From positions 1-64,000 of the forward strand of contig JBKBRC010000013.1 of the NCBI GenBank assembly GCA_046292345.1: a stretch of DNA of 64,000 nt. Direction: 5' to 3'. The stretch is from JBKBRC01 sp046292345. GTDB taxonomy: Bacteria > Bacteroidota > Rhodothermia > Rhodothermales > Rubricoccaceae. Numbering within the stretch: position 1 is the stretch's first letter; each line of letters begins with the position of its first letter. Positions 62,455-64,000 of the stretch are shown here, piece by piece. The notes beneath the pieces were generated by a model. It was not told where the DNA came from. It saw nothing but the letters and a program-made list of their open reading frames with translations, and did not search any database. A program made the translations under genes and the position numbers.

Positions 62455-63204
62455 TCAGGCCGCGGGGGTGCTGCCCGTGCTCGGCGGGATCGCCGCGGCG
62501 GCCTTCCGGCCACCGACCGAGCGGATCGGCCGGCCAGCGCTCATCATCGCGAGCGCGTCGATGAGCTCGACCGAGGCCTCCTCCATGTCGGCCGTGATGC
62601 GGTCGACCTTGGAGACCGAGTAGTTGTAGAACACCTGCAGGATCATGGCCACGATCAGACCGAACACGGTCGTGAGGAGGGCCACCTTGATACCGCCGGC
62701 CACGAGGCTCGGCGAGATGTCGCCGGCCTGCTCGATCGCGTCGAACGCCTGCACCATGCCGATAACCGTGCCGAGGAAGCCGAGCATCGGCGCGATCGTG
62801 ATGAAGAGGCTGAGCCAGATCAGGCCGCGCTCGAGGAAGCTCATCTCGATGGAGCCGTACGAGACGACGGCCTTCTCGACGGCGTCCATGCCCTCGTCAA
62901 AGCGGAGCAGGCCTGCCTGCACGACGGCCGCCACGGGGCCGCGCGTCTTGGCGCACTCCTCCTCGGCCGCGGCCACGCCGCCCGACTGCAGCGCGTCCTT
63001 GACGCGCGTCATGAACGCAGTCGCGTTGATGTCGGCGCGGTTGAGCGACAGGATGCGCTCGAAGGCGATGGCGAGACCGATGATGAGTGCGATCAGGATG
63101 GGCCACATCCAGTCGCCGCCTTCGTTGAAGCGCCGGACGAGCTCGTTGGCGAAGCCGTCGTTGGCCGCGGCCTCCTGCATCAGCAGCAGGGCATAAAGCT
63201 TCAT
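62455..63204 (-). CDS. exbB: MotA/TolQ/ExbB proton channel family protein
   Basis: A 249-residue, three-span channel subunit. The first span is MWPILIALIIGLAIAFERIL, and the proton-channel core is LSLFITIAPMLGFLGTVIGMVQAF with the following VALLTTVFGLIVAMILQVFYN. It supplies proton-motive force with the ExbD proteins to a TonB or Tol-like partner; no TonB gene is adjacent. It is the first gene of the operon that ends at the 60743-60787 terminator. Confidence 0.94.
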   Translation of the reverse strand: MKLYALLLMQEAAANDGFANELVRRFNEGGDWMWPILIALIIGLAIAFERILSLNRADINATAFMTRVKDALQSGGVAAAEEECAKTRGPVAAVVQAGLLRFDEGMDAVEKAVVSYGSIEMSFLERGLIWLSLFITIAPMLGFLGTVIGMVQAFDAIEQAGDISPSLVAGGIKVALLTTVFGLIVAMILQVFYNYSVSKVDRITADMEEASVELIDALAMMSAGRPIRSVGGRKAAAAIPPSTGSTPAA

Positions 63205-63368
63205 GGGGTGTTACCTCGTGGAGGGAAAGTGAGAATCAGGGTGGGGCGCGGAGGCGCAGAAGGGGCGCGGAAAGCGCGAAACAGGGTTGCCGGCGGGCGG
63301 CCGACGGGCGGGGGCGAATATCCCCACGCCACGAGGGAATGTCAACGCGCTGTGCACACCCTGCAAGG

Positions 63369-63443
63369 GTAACGTGAACCTGAGGTAACGTGAACCTGCT
63401 GAGGCGGCCGCGCCCGACCCGGCCGGCCGCGCCCGACCCGGCC
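63369..63443. repeat. Two neighbouring short tandem arrays
   Basis: Two copies of gtaacgtgaacctgag-type 16-mers (63369-63400) are followed by two copies of ggccgcgcccgacccggcc (63406-63443). They lie between the S41 protease stop (63471) and exbB; the second can fold on itself as G+C-rich hairpins. Confidence 0.9.
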
Positions 63444-63470
63444 GGCCGGGGCCGAGCCAGACGGCCCACT

Positions 63471-64000
63471 TCAGCGCCGGCGCTGCGGCGCGCGCGCGGC
63501 CGAGGCCTGCGCGAGCGCCTGCGCGGAGTCCCACAGCGTGACGGCCTGCACGAGCGTGCGGTCGAGCTGCCCGATGACCGGGTAGAACGCGTCGACGCCG
63601 TAGAGACGGCGCGCCATGAAGGCCTTGATGCGCAGCTCAATGTCGGCGCGGGCGGCCTCGGCCTCGCTGCGCACGAGCACTGTCTCGCGGCTGGCGCCCG
63701 AGCGCGCGTTCACGACCGGCACGCCGTGGTCGGCGGCGTAGGCCAGGAAGGCCTCGAATGCGGCATCGTCGAGCCGGTACGAGCGCACGAAGGCGTCTTG
63801 GCGGCCCGTCCACTCGCGGCGGAAGCGCTCGCCGAGCTGCTCGAGGCGCACGCGCGCGAACTCGTTGTCGAGCCCGCGTCCGATCACCGTGCGCAGGGCT
63901 GCGCTGAGCGAGTCGGCCGGGACGAGGTAGTCCGGCAGGATGCCGCCGCCGCCGTAGACCTGCCGGCCGCCGTCGGTGCGGAAGATCAGCGAGTCGGGCA
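63471..64000 (-). CDS. S41 family (C-terminal processing) protease, C-terminal part
   Basis: The last 176 or so codons of a gene that begins beyond the right edge. The segment FRTDGGRQVYGGGGILPD just inside the edge is the typical stretch after the catalytic core of S41/CtpA peptidases. The remaining helical C-terminal domain (FRREWTGRQDAFVRSY, AAFEAFLAYAADHG, RIKAFMARRLYG) matches the longer S41 proteins of Bacteroidota. The catalytic Ser/Lys are outside the window. A GTG at 63887 is internal and is not the true start. Confidence 0.85.
   Translation of the reverse strand, partial: PDSLIFRTDGGRQVYGGGGILPDYLVPADSLSAALRTVIGRGLDNEFARVRLEQLGERFRREWTGRQDAFVRSYRLDDAAFEAFLAYAADHGVPVVNARSGASRETVLVRSEAEAARADIELRIKAFMARRLYGVDAFYPVIGQLDRTLVQAVTLWDSAQALAQASAARAPQRRR

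Overview
The window is 64 kb of very GC-rich chromosome (roughly 70% G+C by eye). It most likely comes from a member of the Bacteroidota/Rhodothermota (FCB) lineage. Supporting signs are an Oar-like TonB-dependent receptor with a carboxypeptidase-regulatory-like domain, DUF4293 and DUF4199 proteins, a YtxJ-type bacilliredoxin, a UMF1-type MFS permease, almost no Shine-Dalgarno sequences, and a recurrent TAnnTTG promoter element of the Bacteroidota type. Genes are densely packed on both strands. Nothing looks like a prophage, insertion sequence, integron, CRISPR array or rRNA operon; the content is mostly core metabolism and cell-envelope genes. Two runs of exactly 100 N (11138-11237 and 26278-26377) are scaffold gaps. 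Each is flanked by an identical copy of about 110-120 bp, so the neighbouring sequence is counted twice.

Layout. 95-8807: TonB-dependent receptor, then a polyamine block: a deoxyhypusine-synthase homologue divergent from arginine decarboxylase, N-carbamoylputrescine amidase and agmatine deiminase. Together these make putrescine, and probably homospermidine, from arginine. 8883-14636: small unknown protein, TerB-like protein, YihY/BrkB membrane protein, Smr-domain protein, class I glutamine amidotransferase and a membrane-anchored lytic-transglycosylase-like protein. 14738-23047: M1 peptidase, redoxin, DsbD, RNase R, AI-2E-family permease. 23061-25903 (minus): a tight three-gene unit of ferrochelatase-like protein, SAM methyltransferase and LPG-synthase-type membrane protein. 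The ferrochelatase-like protein has lost both family catalytic residues. 26449-33164: CYTH-HTH-CHAD fusion, PepF, bacilliredoxin, Trx/rhodanese-like lipoprotein, tRNA-Leu, and a cytidine deaminase with reversed domain order. 33213-46183: VWA-type membrane protein, UMF1 permease, Nif3, a coiled-coil 'zinc ribbon' protein without its cysteines, RNase P RNA, SecG, ADP-ribose pyrophosphatase, Omp85-like barrel, MutY and several small membrane proteins. 46281-48434: CIRCE-groES-groEL-terminator. 49728-56912: haem A and haem O synthases, NRDE protein, phosphohexomutase, ABC-2 exporter, TonB-C-like secreted protein. 57175-64000: glycosyltransferase, EamA permease, DUF4293, NAD-type isocitrate dehydrogenase, an ExbB / small membrane protein / ExbD / ExbD operon, and the C-terminal part of an S41 protease cut by the window edge.

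The most unusual genome-scale feature is a set of about twenty short tandem arrays (units of about 14-22 bp, 2-5 copies), each with its own sequence, placed at gene boundaries. Several span the stop codon of the upstream gene. Three others span the start codon and duplicate the n-region of a signal peptide. Both assembly gaps fall in such arrays. Alongside these, the catalytically altered ferrochelatase-like operon and the CYTH-HTH-CHAD fusion are the best candidates for undescribed biology.
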